From: Actinomycetota bacterium | Lineage (GTDB): Bacteria; Actinomycetota; Aquicultoria; Aquicultorales; Aquicultoraceae | Assembly (NCBI GenBank): GCA_030018005.1 | Contig: JASEGT010000001.1 | Coordinates: 34,271 to 98,270 of the forward strand | Reading direction: 5' to 3' | DNA: 64,000 nt | In this document: one piece after another, positions 8,971 to 18,082 of the stretch | Layout of the letters: each line of letters begins with the position of its first letter | How positions within the stretch are numbered: position 1 is the first letter of the stretch | Position numbers and translations under genes: made by a program | The notes under the pieces: model-generated | What the model saw: the letters and a program-made list of their open reading frames with translations, nothing else | What the model was told of the DNA's origin: nothing | Databases searched by the model: none

Positions 8971-10251
8971 GTGTCGAACGATAGAAAAGCCACAAAGCAA
9001 GCGCGGCGCGTTTCTGGCAATCATAATCGAAAACCGGTAAGCTTTGATGATGGAGCCGCTGTCGAATCTTTTGACATCGACGGCAAGGGCATACCCCCGA
9101 AGTTGCTTACGAAAGGAAAGACCGGCAGCATGTATTTTGATGGATCGGCGAAGCTTGACAAGCGGACAAAGAGGCTTGTAAAGCGCCTGAAACCGAGCGA
9201 TATAGCCATTATCGACCACGAAGACCTCGACCGCGTAACAGCTGAGGCGCTTGTCGAGACGGGTGTCGAGGTAGTTATAAATGCGAGCTGCTTTACATCG
9301 GGCAAGTATCCGAATGCGGGACCGCTGGTACTTTGCTCGGCTGGGATTCACCTGCTCGACAACGTCGGACCCGAGATTTTCGACCTTGTCAAAGAGGGAA
9401 GCTGGCTTAGTATAAAGGGTGAGGATGTGTGCCTCGGGGATAGAAAGATAGCCAGCGGAAAGAAATTGACACATTTGATGCTCGAGCACGAACTCGAAAA
9501 GGCGCATGGCAGGATAGGCGAAGAGTTGGAAAAATTCGCGGTTAATACGCTCGAATATATGCAAAAAGAAAAAGAGTTGATACTTGATGGGTCAAGAGTT
9601 CCGGAGACGAGTATAAATTTTAATGGCAAGCACGCATTGATCGTGGTCAGAGGACATGACTATAAAGCCGACCTAAAAGCTTTGCGCGCCTACATACGTG
9701 AGGTGAGGCCCATTCTAATCGGCGTCGACGGCGGAGCCGACGCGCTGGTGGAGGAGGGCTACAGGCCCGACATTATCATCGGCGATATGGACAGCGTGGC
9801 GGACGCGACGCTCAAATGCGGAGCGGAACTTATCGTCCATGCTTATGCCGGCGGACGCGCACCGGGTTTGAGCCGCCTCCAAAAACTAGGTTTGTCGGCA
9901 ATAGTCTTTGAAGCAGCGGGCACCAGTGAGGATATTGCGATGGTTCTGGCTTATGAAAAAAGCGCGGAACTTATCGTGGCGGTAGGGACGCACGCCAATT
10001 TAGTCGAATTCCTAGATAAGGGTAGAAAAGGGATGTCGAGTACTTTTCTAGTAAGGTTGAAAGTCGGCGGTAAGCTTGTCGACGCAAAAGGCGTCAATAA
10101 GCTCTACCGGTCTAGCGTAAAAATAAGCCAACTCGGGCTATTACTATTAGGCGGATTGACCGCTATTATAGCAATAATAATCGCTACACCGGCCATTAGA
10201 CAATCGATTCGTCTTATACTTGTACAGGTGAAATTAATATTAGGCCTTTAG
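8971..10251 (+). CDS. steA: SteA-like cytokinetic ring protein (thiamine-pyrophosphokinase-like fold)
   Basis: A 426-residue protein with a C-terminal membrane helix (about 386-406, LGLLLLGGLTAIIAIIIA). The middle region (IGVDGGADALVEEGYRPD then IGDMDSVADATL) resembles the thiamine pyrophosphokinase catalytic domain and is the family hallmark. In Corynebacterium, SteA is a cytoplasmic divisome protein working with the membrane protein SteB to activate peptidoglycan hydrolases at the septum; the mycobacterial orthologue lies, as here, between recN and the SteB/MctB gene. The GTG at 8971 has AAAAGGA seven bases upstream. The next gene starts nine bases after its end. Confidence 0.85.
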   Translation: MSNDRKATKQARRVSGNHNRKPVSFDDGAAVESFDIDGKGIPPKLLTKGKTGSMYFDGSAKLDKRTKRLVKRLKPSDIAIIDHEDLDRVTAEALVETGVEVVINASCFTSGKYPNAGPLVLCSAGIHLLDNVGPEIFDLVKEGSWLSIKGEDVCLGDRKIASGKKLTHLMLEHELEKAHGRIGEELEKFAVNTLEYMQKEKELILDGSRVPETSINFNGKHALIVVRGHDYKADLKALRAYIREVRPILIGVDGGADALVEEGYRPDIIIGDMDSVADATLKCGAELIVHAYAGGRAPGLSRLQKLGLSAIVFEAAGTSEDIAMVLAYEKSAELIVAVGTHANLVEFLDKGRKGMSSTFLVRLKVGGKLVDAKGVNKLYRSSVKISQLGLLLLGGLTAIIAIIIATPAIRQSIRLILVQVKLILGL

Positions 10252-10260
10252 GAGAAATAG

Positions 10261-11133
10261 ATGTTTGATATGCGCTATCATATAGCGTCGCTGGTCGCGG
10301 TGTTTATCGCACTTGCGATCGGTATTCTTTTGGGAACGGTCATCGACGACAAAGGAATGCTTCTCCAGCAGCAGCAATCTCTAGTCAAGAGAATAGAGAC
10401 GAATTTTAATACGCTCAGGGATGAGAATAAGACGCTCAAAGTCGAACTCGACGAAGAAAAGAGGTTAACGAGCGGCGTCTATCCGCTCTCGATTATGGGC
10501 AGACTCGAAGGCCAGAATGTGGTCGTCTTCGTAACCTCGAAGAAGCAGAACGAGATGCTCTCCGTGGTCGTCGATGGTTTGAGCTTGGCGGGAGCCGCTG
10601 TCGGCACGGTCAAGGTCAAGGAGGACTTTGAGCTGACCAACGAGGTCAAACGGGAACTCGCGGCATACCTGCCACAAGAGATGAACGATGATAATGTCCG
10701 CGAGCTGGTCCTTAAGAAGCTGGCCGAAGAGCTGGTCGCAACAGATACCGCGACCGCTGCAACGACCACGACCAGCCCAGTCGTTCCATATCTTAACAGG
10801 CTGAGCGAGCTGGGCCTCATCGTGATGGAGACCGACGCCTTGAAGTCGATCACCTCGGCCCTCATACTCGGGGGCACCGACGGGGATTTGAACCCGAAAA
10901 CGACCGACGTTCACATCATAGCAGCCTTAAAGGGGATGGGAATTCGGGTGGTTGGAGCCGAGAACAGAGAGTGTAAGAAATCATACATGAAAGAGTATCA
11001 GCAAACCGGAATACCCACTGTAGACAATATCGACACACAGGCGGGCATCATATCGGCTGTCTTTGCCCTCAGGGAGGCGAACGGTAATTTTGGAGTCAAG
11101 GCGACGGCAGACCAGTTGGTGCCAAAGGTCTAA
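10261..11133 (+). CDS. SteB/MctB family membrane protein (annotated elsewhere as copper transporter)
   Basis: A 290-residue protein with the conserved N-terminus FDMRYHIASLVAVFIALAIG, one membrane helix (about 8-27), a coiled coil (about 34-75) and an extracytoplasmic alpha/beta domain. A threonine-rich linker (TATAATTTTSP, about 162-172) lies in the middle. Homologues were named MctB for copper tolerance in Mycobacterium and SteB for septal activation of the hydrolase RipA in Corynebacterium. Adjacent steA favours the division role. The ATG at 10261 has a clear GGAGAA. Confidence 0.82.
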   Translation: MFDMRYHIASLVAVFIALAIGILLGTVIDDKGMLLQQQQSLVKRIETNFNTLRDENKTLKVELDEEKRLTSGVYPLSIMGRLEGQNVVVFVTSKKQNEMLSVVVDGLSLAGAAVGTVKVKEDFELTNEVKRELAAYLPQEMNDDNVRELVLKKLAEELVATDTATAATTTTSPVVPYLNRLSELGLIVMETDALKSITSALILGGTDGDLNPKTTDVHIIAALKGMGIRVVGAENRECKKSYMKEYQQTGIPTVDNIDTQAGIISAVFALREANGNFGVKATADQLVPKV

Positions 11134-11162
11134 TGCTTTGACGCCAAGATATGCTTTGACGC
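11133..11162 (+). repeat. Two-copy 12-base direct repeat
   Basis: ATGCTTTGACGC occurs at 11133-11144 and again at 11151-11162 (period 18) across and just after the stop codon of the SteB-like gene. The function is unknown; it may be a slippage duplication. Confidence 0.5.
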
Positions 11163-11237
11163 TGGCTGAGAGAATGCGCCCGTATTCCAAGCTTACGTGG
11201 AATAAGAGCTGCAGAAGCGTTTGAAGAACAGGAGCTT

Positions 11238-11912
11238 ATGGTTGAGACATCCGTAGTAGCGGTTATAGCTGCTTACAACGAAGCCGACCGCATTGCGGCG
11301 ACCGTGCGAGCGACTAAAAAGATTAGCGAAGTAGACCGGGTTTTGGTCGTCGATGATGGCTCTAGCGATGGGACCGCGAGCGTCGCTGCCGAGGCCGGTG
11401 CCGAGGTGCTCGGCCTAGAGCAAAACCTCGGAAAAGGCAAAGCTCTTGAGCGCGCTATGAGCAATGTGACCGAGGATATTATCCTTTTTCTCGATGGGGA
11501 CCTAGGGGAGTGTGCTGCGGAGGCGGCGTTAATCTTGGACCCGGTACTCAAAGGTATGGCCGACATGGCTATAGCGGATTTCCCAAAACCTGAAAAGGCC
11601 GGCGGAATCGGTTTAGCTAAAGGTTTGGGCCGCTGGGGCATACAGCGCTTTACCGGGCAAACCATGCAAGAGCCGTTATCCGGTCAGCGTGCCGTTAGGT
11701 CGGCCTTAGTGAAGGATTTGTCCTTTGAATCCGGCTACGGCCTAGAGGTTGGCCTCAGCATAGACATATTGAGGCAGGGATGTCGTGTGATAGAGGTGCC
11801 TGTAAAGATGACGCATCGCGAAACGGGACGAGATTTAGCAGGAGTTATTCATCGCGGGCGTCAATTTGTCGATATATTAAGCGTAATATTTAAACGATTT
11901 TTGAAGCACTAA
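11238..11912 (+). CDS. Family 2 glycosyltransferase
   Basis: A 224-residue GT-A fold enzyme. It has the GT2 start VVAVIAAYNEADRIAATV, the nucleotide-binding DDGSSDGT (about 36-43), the GKGKAL segment and a DxD-like FLDGDLGE near residue 80. There is no membrane segment, so it probably acts on the cytoplasmic face with a nucleotide sugar. The ATG at 11238 follows GGAGCTT. It is the first of four envelope-related genes between the SteB-like gene and pyrG, suggesting synthesis of a cell-surface glycan or lipid-linked sugar. The donor and acceptor cannot be told from sequence. Confidence 0.82.
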   Translation: MVETSVVAVIAAYNEADRIAATVRATKKISEVDRVLVVDDGSSDGTASVAAEAGAEVLGLEQNLGKGKALERAMSNVTEDIILFLDGDLGECAAEAALILDPVLKGMADMAIADFPKPEKAGGIGLAKGLGRWGIQRFTGQTMQEPLSGQRAVRSALVKDLSFESGYGLEVGLSIDILRQGCRVIEVPVKMTHRETGRDLAGVIHRGRQFVDILSVIFKRFLKH

Positions 11913-11932
11913 TCGCGACAGGGGGAAAAGCC

Positions 11933-13045
11933 GTGATTGAAAGAGGAATACTATATATTGCGCATCCTACTACGAACAGCATGAAGCAGCATCTCTTGAT
12001 TCTAATCAAACACTTGAACCGGGCTCGATATAAACCATATCTTGTCGTATCGCACGACCCCTATATGCTCGAGCACCTCGACAAGCTCAACGTCGAATAT
12101 GTAGTCTTGCCGGAGCTCGCCTCAGCCAATAAGCTCAGCGTGGGAGGAGTCGCCAAGAAGATAGAGGTGTTTGCCCGGGACAAGGAACGCGTTATCAACT
12201 TGATACATAGCCATGACTATCAGGGGTGTTTTGTCGCCGCTCAGGTCGCCAAATCGCTCAACGTACCGCATATCTGCACGGTGCACACGGTCGACGATGC
12301 CTATTCATCGAAGAAAAAAGGCTTGCTCTCGGTTTCTAATGATAAGATAGCCGCCATGCCGGACATGCTTATTGCGGTATCGGAGGCGATTGAGCAGAGT
12401 GTAGCAGGTCTCAATAAAGTCCAAACCATACATAGCGGCATCGAGGCGGATAGGTTCGGAGAGACCCTCGACACTGAGCACTTGTTCCGGGAACTCGATG
12501 TTTCCAAAGAGAACAAGCTGGTAGGGGTCGTGACCCGCTTATCACCGGAAAAAGGCAATAGTGTCTTCATAGATGCTGCCGCGGTCTTGGCAAATAAATT
12601 TCCGGATATGCATTTTATCATCACCGGCGACGGTGATGATAAAGAAAAACTCCAAAAACAAGTGGCAAGCCATGGTTTGACGCAACGCTTTCATTTTTTG
12701 GGATTCAGGCGCGACGTAGCGCACATCCTCAAAAGTCTCGAGGTAGTCGTCATACCTAATTTAGCTTCGAATATTCCTATGATATTACTCGAAGCGCTGG
12801 CGTGTAAGCGCCCGGTTGTTGTAACCGATGTTGCGGGAGTAAAGGAAGTCGCCGGTGAGAGTTGTGTAGATTTCGTAAAACCCGGTGATAGCGAAGCGCT
12901 CGCAGCCGCTGTCGAAGCGGTATTGGCGAGCAAGTTGAAATCGATGTCAAAGGTACAGACCGGACAGAAATTGGTGCAGGAGAAATTCACCGTTCAGCAC
13001 ATGATGAAGCCTACCGAGGCGCTCTATCTGGAGGTCGCTCGATGA
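11933..13045 (+). CDS. Family 4-type (GT-B) glycosyltransferase
   Basis: A 370-residue GT-B protein. The N-terminal half has HPTTNSMKQHLLILIKHLNRA and the acceptor-side IHSHDYQGCFVAAQVAKSL; the C-terminal half has VVTRLSPEKGNSVFIDAAA, ITGDGDDKEKL, and the donor-binding PMILLEALACKRPVVVTDV with the EX7E-like glutamates. The GTG at 11933 follows GGGGGAAAAG. Its last four bases overlap the start of the next membrane protein, so the two are translationally coupled. The sugar specificity is unknown. Confidence 0.85.
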   Translation: MIERGILYIAHPTTNSMKQHLLILIKHLNRARYKPYLVVSHDPYMLEHLDKLNVEYVVLPELASANKLSVGGVAKKIEVFARDKERVINLIHSHDYQGCFVAAQVAKSLNVPHICTVHTVDDAYSSKKKGLLSVSNDKIAAMPDMLIAVSEAIEQSVAGLNKVQTIHSGIEADRFGETLDTEHLFRELDVSKENKLVGVVTRLSPEKGNSVFIDAAAVLANKFPDMHFIITGDGDDKEKLQKQVASHGLTQRFHFLGFRRDVAHILKSLEVVVIPNLASNIPMILLEALACKRPVVVTDVAGVKEVAGESCVDFVKPGDSEALAAAVEAVLASKLKSMSKVQTGQKLVQEKFTVQHMMKPTEALYLEVAR

Positions 13046-15276
13046 GTCTGACGAGGAAATACTTGACCGTATTTCTGATTCTCGCGGCCTTTGCGCTCAT
13101 AGGCTTTCCACCGCAAGCTGCTATCGCGGAAGATAAACCGAAAGTCGTATTCGTTCTAATCGATAACATCACTTGGGACGATATCGCCAAGGCGGACGAC
13201 CCGTTCATCAATGCCTTAGTTCAAAATAGCCCTGCCGCTTTATTAAACAACCGGACATACGGTAGGCCTTCCCGGCCGCGCGCGGCGATTTCCGTAGGGT
13301 CGGGCGTGCGGGCAAATACGCTTCCCGGCAGCGCCAATGGTTATAATGCGACCGAGTTGTTCGACGGTGTCGAAGCGGGCGACGTGCTATTTGTAAGAAC
13401 CGGCAAGAGGGCGAAGCCCGGTAATATTGTCGAACTCGGCTTGCCGGCGATCATCGCTGATAATTCCTACATTAATCAGGAGATAGTGCCGGGGGCGCTG
13501 GGACAGCTTCTAAACGATAATGGTTTCAAGGCCGCGGTTTTGGGCAATTCGGATACCTCATTCGAATCCGACCGGGAGTCGGACAACCGGGAAATCGTCA
13601 GCTTGGCGATGAACTCGTCCGGCATCGTCGATTATGGAGATGTCGGCAAGACGGTTCTGGTCCAAGACCCCACCGTGCCATATGGTATCAGAGCGAACGA
13701 TACGGTTTACCTGGAGCGACTTCAAGAATTATTGGGTGTCGCCGATTTTATAGCGATCGACTACGGCGATACGACGAGAGCCGATTTGTACTCCGCCTAT
13801 GTTCTGGAAGCGCGTGCCGAGCGGTTAAAGACAGCCGCCGTAAAACGCGCGAGCGCATTTATCGAGCAAGCCATGGAGGTCGCCGGCGATGATGCGGTCT
13901 TTATAATCTCGAGCCTTTCACCACCGGGAGCAAGCGCGGCGCCCATCTCCGGCGATGAGGAACAGCTTACGCCTGTGATTATAAGCGGGCCGGGTTTTGA
14001 GGCGGGTAGCTTGACCGCCGCCTCAACTAGACGTCCCGGCATCATAAACAACACCGATATCACGATGACGATATTGGATATTTTCGGCGTCACGCCGCAT
14101 TACACGATGGTCGGAAGCAAGGTGACAGTAAGTTCCGAGAAGATCTCTATCGAGCGAATGAATGCGTTTAACGCGAGCGCGGTCGGCATAAAATCGGCAC
14201 GACGGACGGCGGTACTGACCTTTATATATCTGCAAATAGCGCTATATGTCGTCGCGGCACTGCTCCTACTTTACGTACGCAAGGCAAACAAGCGCTATAT
14301 TGGTTTTATGAAGACGCTGATTCTGACGTCGATGGGGTTTCCACTCTTTACTTTCTTCGCATCGAAGGTGCAATTCCTTGCGGTCAACGGTGTTTTGTTG
14401 ACTGTCGCTGCGCTTGCCGTGTCGTTATCGTTGGCCGTGGCGCTGGCCGCACTCAAAGTCAATAAGCTCTTTCCGCTCGCTGTTATCGGCTGCGCAACGA
14501 TGTTTACGATTCTGGTAGATGTCGTTCTTGGCGCGAATCTTCAGCTCAACACGATATTCGGCTACGACCCGATACGCGGGAGCCGGTTCTTTGGCATCGG
14601 AAACGAGGCGTTTTCTATTCTGCTCGCCAGCACGCTGCTGACGGTCGGGCTGATGCTCGAGAGATGGAAACGGAGTGTCGCTTTAGTGGTGGGGGCGTTA
14701 GTGGCGCTCACAGTTCTATTCGTCGACGGATTTCCGGCGTATGGCGCGGATGTCGGCGGCATAATAACCATTACCGCCGCATTTACGGCGATGGGGCTCC
14801 ATGTGCAAGAAGTCAAGCTTAACTACAAAGCCATCTTGCTCGCCGGCGCGCTTATCTCGTTGGCGTTAGTCGCGTTCGTTGCATACGACCTCTTGGATGG
14901 CTCCAGCACGCATATGGGTCGCACTATCGAGCTGATATCCGGCGGGGGCGTTTCAGGCATTTTGACCATAGCGAGCCGGAAACTGGCGACCAATTTCATG
15001 GTGTTGCGCTACAGCACCTGGTCATATTTCTTGTTGGTCTTAATGATGTTGACGGTCGCTTTAAGTTATCGCCCGGTCGGGCTTCTTAAGAAACTATTCG
15101 CCAGCCATAAAGGACTTACAGCCAGCGTGACCGGCGCGGTCGTCGGCTCGATAGTGGGTTTCGCGGTCAACGATTCAGGGATATTGATACCCGCTATCAT
15201 AATGTCATACATATTTCCGTCTATCGCCTATCTGATGCTTTGGGAGCGGTATGATATGAGCAAGCAAGAATTATAG
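13042..15276 (+). CDS. Large membrane protein with alkaline-phosphatase-like extracytoplasmic domain
   Basis: A 744-residue protein. Residues 1-29 form a signal peptide or first helix; residues 30-375 form a domain with features of the alkaline phosphatase superfamily (VVFVLIDNITWDD, NNRTYGRPSRPRAAISVGSG, VIISGPGF, INNTDITMTILDIFG); the remainder has about ten hydrophobic helices. The nucleophile expected in this superfamily could not be placed with confidence, so catalysis is uncertain. It sits between a glycosyltransferase and a lipid-sugar transferase, so a role in processing or exporting a surface polymer is plausible. I do not recognise a characterised homologue. Confidence 0.7.
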   Translation: MSLTRKYLTVFLILAAFALIGFPPQAAIAEDKPKVVFVLIDNITWDDIAKADDPFINALVQNSPAALLNNRTYGRPSRPRAAISVGSGVRANTLPGSANGYNATELFDGVEAGDVLFVRTGKRAKPGNIVELGLPAIIADNSYINQEIVPGALGQLLNDNGFKAAVLGNSDTSFESDRESDNREIVSLAMNSSGIVDYGDVGKTVLVQDPTVPYGIRANDTVYLERLQELLGVADFIAIDYGDTTRADLYSAYVLEARAERLKTAAVKRASAFIEQAMEVAGDDAVFIISSLSPPGASAAPISGDEEQLTPVIISGPGFEAGSLTAASTRRPGIINNTDITMTILDIFGVTPHYTMVGSKVTVSSEKISIERMNAFNASAVGIKSARRTAVLTFIYLQIALYVVAALLLLYVRKANKRYIGFMKTLILTSMGFPLFTFFASKVQFLAVNGVLLTVAALAVSLSLAVALAALKVNKLFPLAVIGCATMFTILVDVVLGANLQLNTIFGYDPIRGSRFFGIGNEAFSILLASTLLTVGLMLERWKRSVALVVGALVALTVLFVDGFPAYGADVGGIITITAAFTAMGLHVQEVKLNYKAILLAGALISLALVAFVAYDLLDGSSTHMGRTIELISGGGVSGILTIASRKLATNFMVLRYSTWSYFLLVLMMLTVALSYRPVGLLKKLFASHKGLTASVTGAVVGSIVGFAVNDSGILIPAIIMSYIFPSIAYLMLWERYDMSKQEL

Positions 15277-15339
15277 TAACTACTCAGCGAAATATTTTCG
15301 AATTATAAAGCTATCTGATCCAGATTTACTCGAGGCGTG

Positions 15340-16212
15340 ATGTCGATGTTTCTTGTCCTTTGGACTTTCGCACACTTTATAACGGGAGCGATACTGGCCG
15401 CTGTGGTAGGCGGCGCGCTCAAGAGTCTTCTTGGCGATTCCGGCGCGCTCAAGCAGAACTATCGCGAGCGGGACGTCGTGAACATGATGGGATTGAGTTT
15501 TGTTCTGGTTTGGCTGGTCATGATGGCGATTGCGGCCGCGTTCAGCTTTGCGCAGGATATAATCGGCCTGATGGTGCCGGAGCGATTTCAATTTACGCCC
15601 GACATCTCCATGCCGCTTACGATTCTAATTCTAGGGGTCGGTATGTTCGGACTCATCGATGATTTGCTGGGAAGCCGTGAGTCTACGGGGTTCCGGGGGC
15701 ACATCGGGCAATTGCTCAAAGGTCGACTGACGACGGGCGCGCTCAAGGCTCTGGGAATTCCCATCGTCGCTTTTTTCGCGATATACCAGCTCTCTGGCGG
15801 GCCGCTCGAAGCTTTTACGGATGCGTTGCTCATAGCCCTATTCGTCAATACGCTTAATTTGCTGGATTTGAGGCCTGGCAGGGCGTTAAAGCTCTTCATT
15901 CCCCTACTCGCGATATTTTTAGCGTACGCGCCCTCATCGTACGGGCTGGCTGTGGCTGCGCTCCTTGGGATAGCGCTAGTTCTGGTGAGGGCGGACTTGA
16001 AAGAGGAGATAATGCTCGGAGATGTCGGGTCAAACGTTCTCGGAGCCGTTCTAGGCTTCAGCTTTGTGATAACCTTCGGCTGGAGCTTGAAGTTGCCGCT
16101 GATTGTTGTTCTTGTCGCGCTGCAGGTTTTAACCGAGAAATATTCGCTTACCAGGATAATCGAGAATACGCCGGTTTTGCGGGAATTCGACCGTTTGGGT
16201 AGAGACATATAG
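15340..16212 (+). CDS. MraY/WecA-like polyprenyl-phosphate sugar-1-phosphate transferase family protein
   Basis: About 290 residues with some eight to ten membrane helices. Cytoplasmic-loop motifs of the family are present in order: FGLIDDLLGSRESTGFRGH (DDxxG), NTLNLLDLRPGRALK (the NxxNxxDGxxG-like loop, with DLRPG in place of DGLNG) and IMLGDVGSNVLGAVLG. The family links a sugar phosphate to undecaprenyl phosphate. MraY itself is usually in the mur cluster, so this is probably a paralogue for another polymer, or a divergent enzyme with altered activity. I use the ATG at 15340 because GAGG lies four bases upstream; 15346 is also possible. Confidence 0.8.
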   Translation: MSMFLVLWTFAHFITGAILAAVVGGALKSLLGDSGALKQNYRERDVVNMMGLSFVLVWLVMMAIAAAFSFAQDIIGLMVPERFQFTPDISMPLTILILGVGMFGLIDDLLGSRESTGFRGHIGQLLKGRLTTGALKALGIPIVAFFAIYQLSGGPLEAFTDALLIALFVNTLNLLDLRPGRALKLFIPLLAIFLAYAPSSYGLAVAALLGIALVLVRADLKEEIMLGDVGSNVLGAVLGFSFVITFGWSLKLPLIVVLVALQVLTEKYSLTRIIENTPVLREFDRLGRDI

Positions 16213-16361
16213 CGCTTTATTCGACGACCATGAAGCCTGCACGCACGCTGGTTTCATGTTACAATTCAAAAGTTGGCTCTTTGATGGCTGGAGGTTTTGC
16301 GGTCAAGTTGCCGTTATAGTAGACTTTATTGTCAGTATAGCAAGCAAAAGGGGAGAGACGA

Positions 16362-17996
16362 TTGGCTAAATATATCTTCGTAACCGGTGGGGTCGTATCA
16401 TCACTGGGAAAGGGGATCACGGCGGCTTCGCTGGGAAGGCTCTTGAAGACCAGGGGATTCAAGGTGACGATTCAAAAACTCGACCCCTATCTCAATGTCG
16501 ACCCCGGCACCATGAGCCCGTTCCAGCACGGCGAGGTCTTCGTCACCGAGGACGGCACCGAAACCGACCTGGATCTCGGACACTACGAGCGTTTCATCGA
16601 TGAGAATCTCGGCAAAGGCAGCAATGTGACGGCCGGGCAAATATACTGGTCGATAGTGACCAAAGAGCGCCGGGGCGAATTTCTCGGCGGGACGGTCCAA
16701 GTCATCCCCCATGTGACCAACGAGATAAAACAGCGGATACTCAGCTTGGGCAGCGATGATGACAAACACATCGTCATAACGGAGGTCGGCGGCACCGTCG
16801 GCGACATCGAGAGCCTTCCTTTTCTGGAGGCGATTCGTCAATTTAAGAAAGATGCCGGAAAGAGCAACGTCCTTTATATACATGTGACCCTCGTGCCTCA
16901 CCTGGTATCTTCATCGGAGCTTAAGACGAAACCGACGCAGCATAGCGTAAAAGAGTTGCGCAGTATCGGCATTCAGCCCGATATCATAGTGGCGCGGTGC
17001 GACCGCGCAATCGACGTTTCGATAAAACGCAAGATAGGCCTCTTCTGTGACACCGAGCCCTCGTCGGTAATAACGGCCATAGATGTCGATAATCTTTATG
17101 TGATACCTTTGAGGTTGCACGAGGAAGGGCTCGACGATATAGTCGTCGAGCACCTGAAGCTCGGTAACGGCAAGGCGGACCTGTCGGAGTGGAACAGCCT
17201 CGTGGAGAGGATTCGCAGGCTCGAAAACAAGATAAGGATAGGGCTGGTCGGTAAATATGTTCAGCTTCCCGACGCTTATTTAAGCGTGGTCGAGGCGCTT
17301 AAACACGGCGGTTTCTACAACAATACCGATGTCGAGATTGTCTGGGTCGACGCCGAAACGGTCAGCCAAGAAGAGGTCGAGCGTCAACTCGTCGCGGTAG
17401 ACGGGATTCTTGTCCCGGGCGGCTTTGGGATAAGGGGCATCGAAGGCAAGATTCATGCTGTTAAGTTTGCCCGTGAAAACAAGATTCCGTTCTTTGGGAT
17501 ATGCCTAGGGATGCAGTGCGCGGTCGTCGAGTTTGCGCGAAACGTAGTCGGCTATGCAGATGCGAACAGTTCAGAATTTGATCCCGCGACCAAACATCCG
17601 GTCATCGACCTGTTGCCCGAGCAGAAGAGCATCGAGGACATGGGCGGGACCATGCGCCTCGGCGCGTATCCCTGCAAGCTGGCAAAGAAGACCTTTGCCC
17701 ACGAGGCGTACGGCACGCTCGAAATCCAGGAGCGCCATCGTCATCGCTATGAGGTAAATAACGATTTTGTGGAGGCGCTCGGAAAAGCCGGGCTGATATT
17801 GAGTGGAGAATCACCCGACGGAAAGCTCGTCGAGATAATCGAGATAGCAGACCACCCCTGGTTCGTAGGCACGCAGTTTCACCCCGAATTCAAATCGCGC
17901 CCTACCAGGCCGCATCCGTTGTTTAGAGACTTTATAGGTGCGGCGCTCCGTTACCATTTAGGGAGAGGAAAGGTCGCCTCGATACACAATTATTAA
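16362..17996 (+). CDS. pyrG: CTP synthase
   Basis: A 544-residue glutamine-dependent enzyme that aminates UTP to CTP. The N-terminal synthetase domain (about 1-265) starts with [26 protein letters not shown] and contains [22 protein letters not shown] and the CTP-regulatory [12 protein letters not shown]. The C-terminal class I glutamine amidotransferase has VPGGFG, the nucleophile in [10 protein letters not shown] and the histidine in GTQFHPEF. The TTG at 16362 is preceded by AGGGGAGAG. A 149-base gap upstream separates it from the envelope block. pyrG in this position matches mycobacteria. Confidence 0.97.
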   Translation: MAKYIFVTGGVVSSLGKGITAASLGRLLKTRGFKVTIQKLDPYLNVDPGTMSPFQHGEVFVTEDGTETDLDLGHYERFIDENLGKGSNVTAGQIYWSIVTKERRGEFLGGTVQVIPHVTNEIKQRILSLGSDDDKHIVITEVGGTVGDIESLPFLEAIRQFKKDAGKSNVLYIHVTLVPHLVSSSELKTKPTQHSVKELRSIGIQPDIIVARCDRAIDVSIKRKIGLFCDTEPSSVITAIDVDNLYVIPLRLHEEGLDDIVVEHLKLGNGKADLSEWNSLVERIRRLENKIRIGLVGKYVQLPDAYLSVVEALKHGGFYNNTDVEIVWVDAETVSQEEVERQLVAVDGILVPGGFGIRGIEGKIHAVKFARENKIPFFGICLGMQCAVVEFARNVVGYADANSSEFDPATKHPVIDLLPEQKSIEDMGGTMRLGAYPCKLAKKTFAHEAYGTLEIQERHRHRYEVNNDFVEALGKAGLILSGESPDGKLVEIIEIADHPWFVGTQFHPEFKSRPTRPHPLFRDFIGAALRYHLGRGKVASIHNY

Positions 17997-18082
17997 GGTG
18001 ACCGTTGAGCGAGCGAATAAATATGTGTTTGAGTGATACGGCCAAGAAGGCAGCGACGGACAATTGACGGTCGGAGGGGCAT

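Noticed and set aside
16213..16361. Promoter upstream of pyrG
   Set aside because: Several AT-rich hexamers occur but none pairs with a -35 at acceptable spacing.
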